This document shows positions 63,511 through 64,000 of a stretch of 64,000 nucleotides of DNA, in pieces (the stretch's first letter is position 1; each line of letters begins with the position of its first letter). The stretch comes from Azoarcus sp. PA01 (lineage in GTDB: Bacteria; Pseudomonadota; Gammaproteobacteria; Burkholderiales; Rhodocyclaceae), in NCBI GenBank assembly GCA_001274695.2, contig LARU01000002.1, positions 1,736,001-1,800,000 of the forward strand, read 5' to 3'. The position numbers and the translations under genes are program-made. The notes beneath the pieces are model-generated. The model ran no database searches. It had not been told where the DNA came from and saw only the letters and a list, made by a program, of their open reading frames with translations.

Positions 63511-64000
63511 ATGCACCGCGACCGCCATTTCACGCTGTCCGCGTCCTGCCCCGACCGCGTCGGCATCGTTGCGCGGGTGTCGGGCTTCATCGCCGAGCAT
63601 CGCGGCTGGATCCTCGAGACGTCGCTGCACGCCGAGCCTCCTGCCGACGGCGAGGCGCTCGGGCGCTACTTCATGCGCATCGAGATCAGGGCCTCGTCGC
63701 TGCCGTTTCACCTCGCCGAGTTCCGCGAACGATTCCGTCCGCTCGCGGCCGAGCTCGAGATGGACTGGACGATCACCGATTCGGCGGTCAAGAAGCGCGT
63801 CGTCGTGCTGGTGTCGAAGCAGGAACACTGCCTCTACGACCTGCTCGCGCGCTGGCAGTCGAAAGAGCTCGACATCGAAATCCCGTGCGTGATCTCGAAC
63901 CACGACACGTTCCGCGGCCTTGTCGAGTGGCACGGCATCCCGTTCCACCACGTGCCGGTGAACGCCGACAACAAGGCGCAGGCCTACGCCGAAGTGGCGC
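63511..64000 (+). CDS. purU: Formyltetrahydrofolate deformylase PurU, 5' part
   Basis: PurU hydrolyses 10-formyl-THF to formate and THF, supplying formate for purine synthesis. The available 163 codons run off the window end. They contain the N-terminal ACT domain (LSASCPDRVGIVARVSGFIA, FMRIEIRASS) and the start of the formyltransferase domain with KKRVVVLVSKQEHCLYDLL, IPCVISNHDTF and IPFHHVPVN, all family typical. ATG 63511 is 12 bases after the thrH stop. Confidence 0.92.
   Translation, partial: MHRDRHFTLSASCPDRVGIVARVSGFIAEHRGWILETSLHAEPPADGEALGRYFMRIEIRASSLPFHLAEFRERFRPLAAELEMDWTITDSAVKKRVVVLVSKQEHCLYDLLARWQSKELDIEIPCVISNHDTFRGLVEWHGIPFHHVPVNADNKAQAYAEVA

Overview
The window comes from a GC-rich Gram-negative bacterium. 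The mixture of genes points to a facultatively anaerobic betaproteobacterium of the Rhodocyclales (Azoarcus, Aromatoleum or Thauera type): a periplasmic nitrate reductase operon napEDABC, a complete rnfABCDGEH electron-transport operon with rseC in front, molybdate uptake genes, the proteobacterial gshA/gshB pair, and the rph-rdgB-hemW housekeeping block with a linked Ser/Thr kinase and phosphatase. The taxonomic placement is inferred from family resemblance only; no rRNA gene is present.

Layout. 1-4426: recD overlaps the start of the molybdate ABC transporter modABC. 4484-7639: a glyoxalase-II-like hydrolase, mscL, a C-terminally truncated AsmA-like gene and a TRIC-type channel. 7917-11174: a large PAS-GGDEF-EAL protein preceded by a good sigma-54-type promoter. 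11178-14032: mutY, a flavin reductase and a Ca/Na antiporter. 14033-16385: a decayed stretch with two REP-like palindromes, a frameshifted partial copy of the flavin reductase, a ferric-reductase-like gene broken at both ends and a possible acyl-CoA dehydrogenase scrap, ending at a tRNA-Gly(CCC). 16635-26321: thiS, thiG, trmB, a frameshifted sppA, an MliC-like lipoprotein, then on the minus strand the kinase, phosphatase, rph, rdgB, hemW run and yicC on the plus strand. 26418-35187: envelope and poorly characterised genes (heptosyltransferase-like GT9, AhpD-like protein, a pyruvyl-transferase/FAD-oxidoreductase pair, PilZ, DUF456, DUF4112, DUF2254, pagL).

35653-41554 (minus strand): rseC-rnfABCDGEH, tightly packed with ATGA overlaps and an FNR-like box upstream. 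41935-44964: DUF1499, a periplasmic metallo-hydrolase and a PHB-depolymerase-type esterase. 45008-50087 (minus strand): napEDABC, with a second, membrane-anchored NapD-like gene downstream of napC. 50262-64000: DUF488, EcsC, an orphan adenine methyltransferase, gshA-gshB-apbE, an EamA transporter, a DsbA-type isomerase, an ABC-F protein, a transglutaminase-like protein, ilvA, thrH and the beginning of purU.

How parts connect: ModABC supplies molybdate for the NapA cofactor; ApbE (55347-56402) is the enzyme type that attaches FMN covalently to RnfG and RnfD; NapC passes quinol electrons to NapB/NapA; RnfB/C carry the Fe-S and flavin-linked input side of the Rnf complex. The most unusual items are the membrane-tethered NapD-like protein, the sppA frameshift that separates the two catalytic residues, the sigma-54-type promoter before the cyclic-di-GMP gene, and the degenerate island beside the tRNA.
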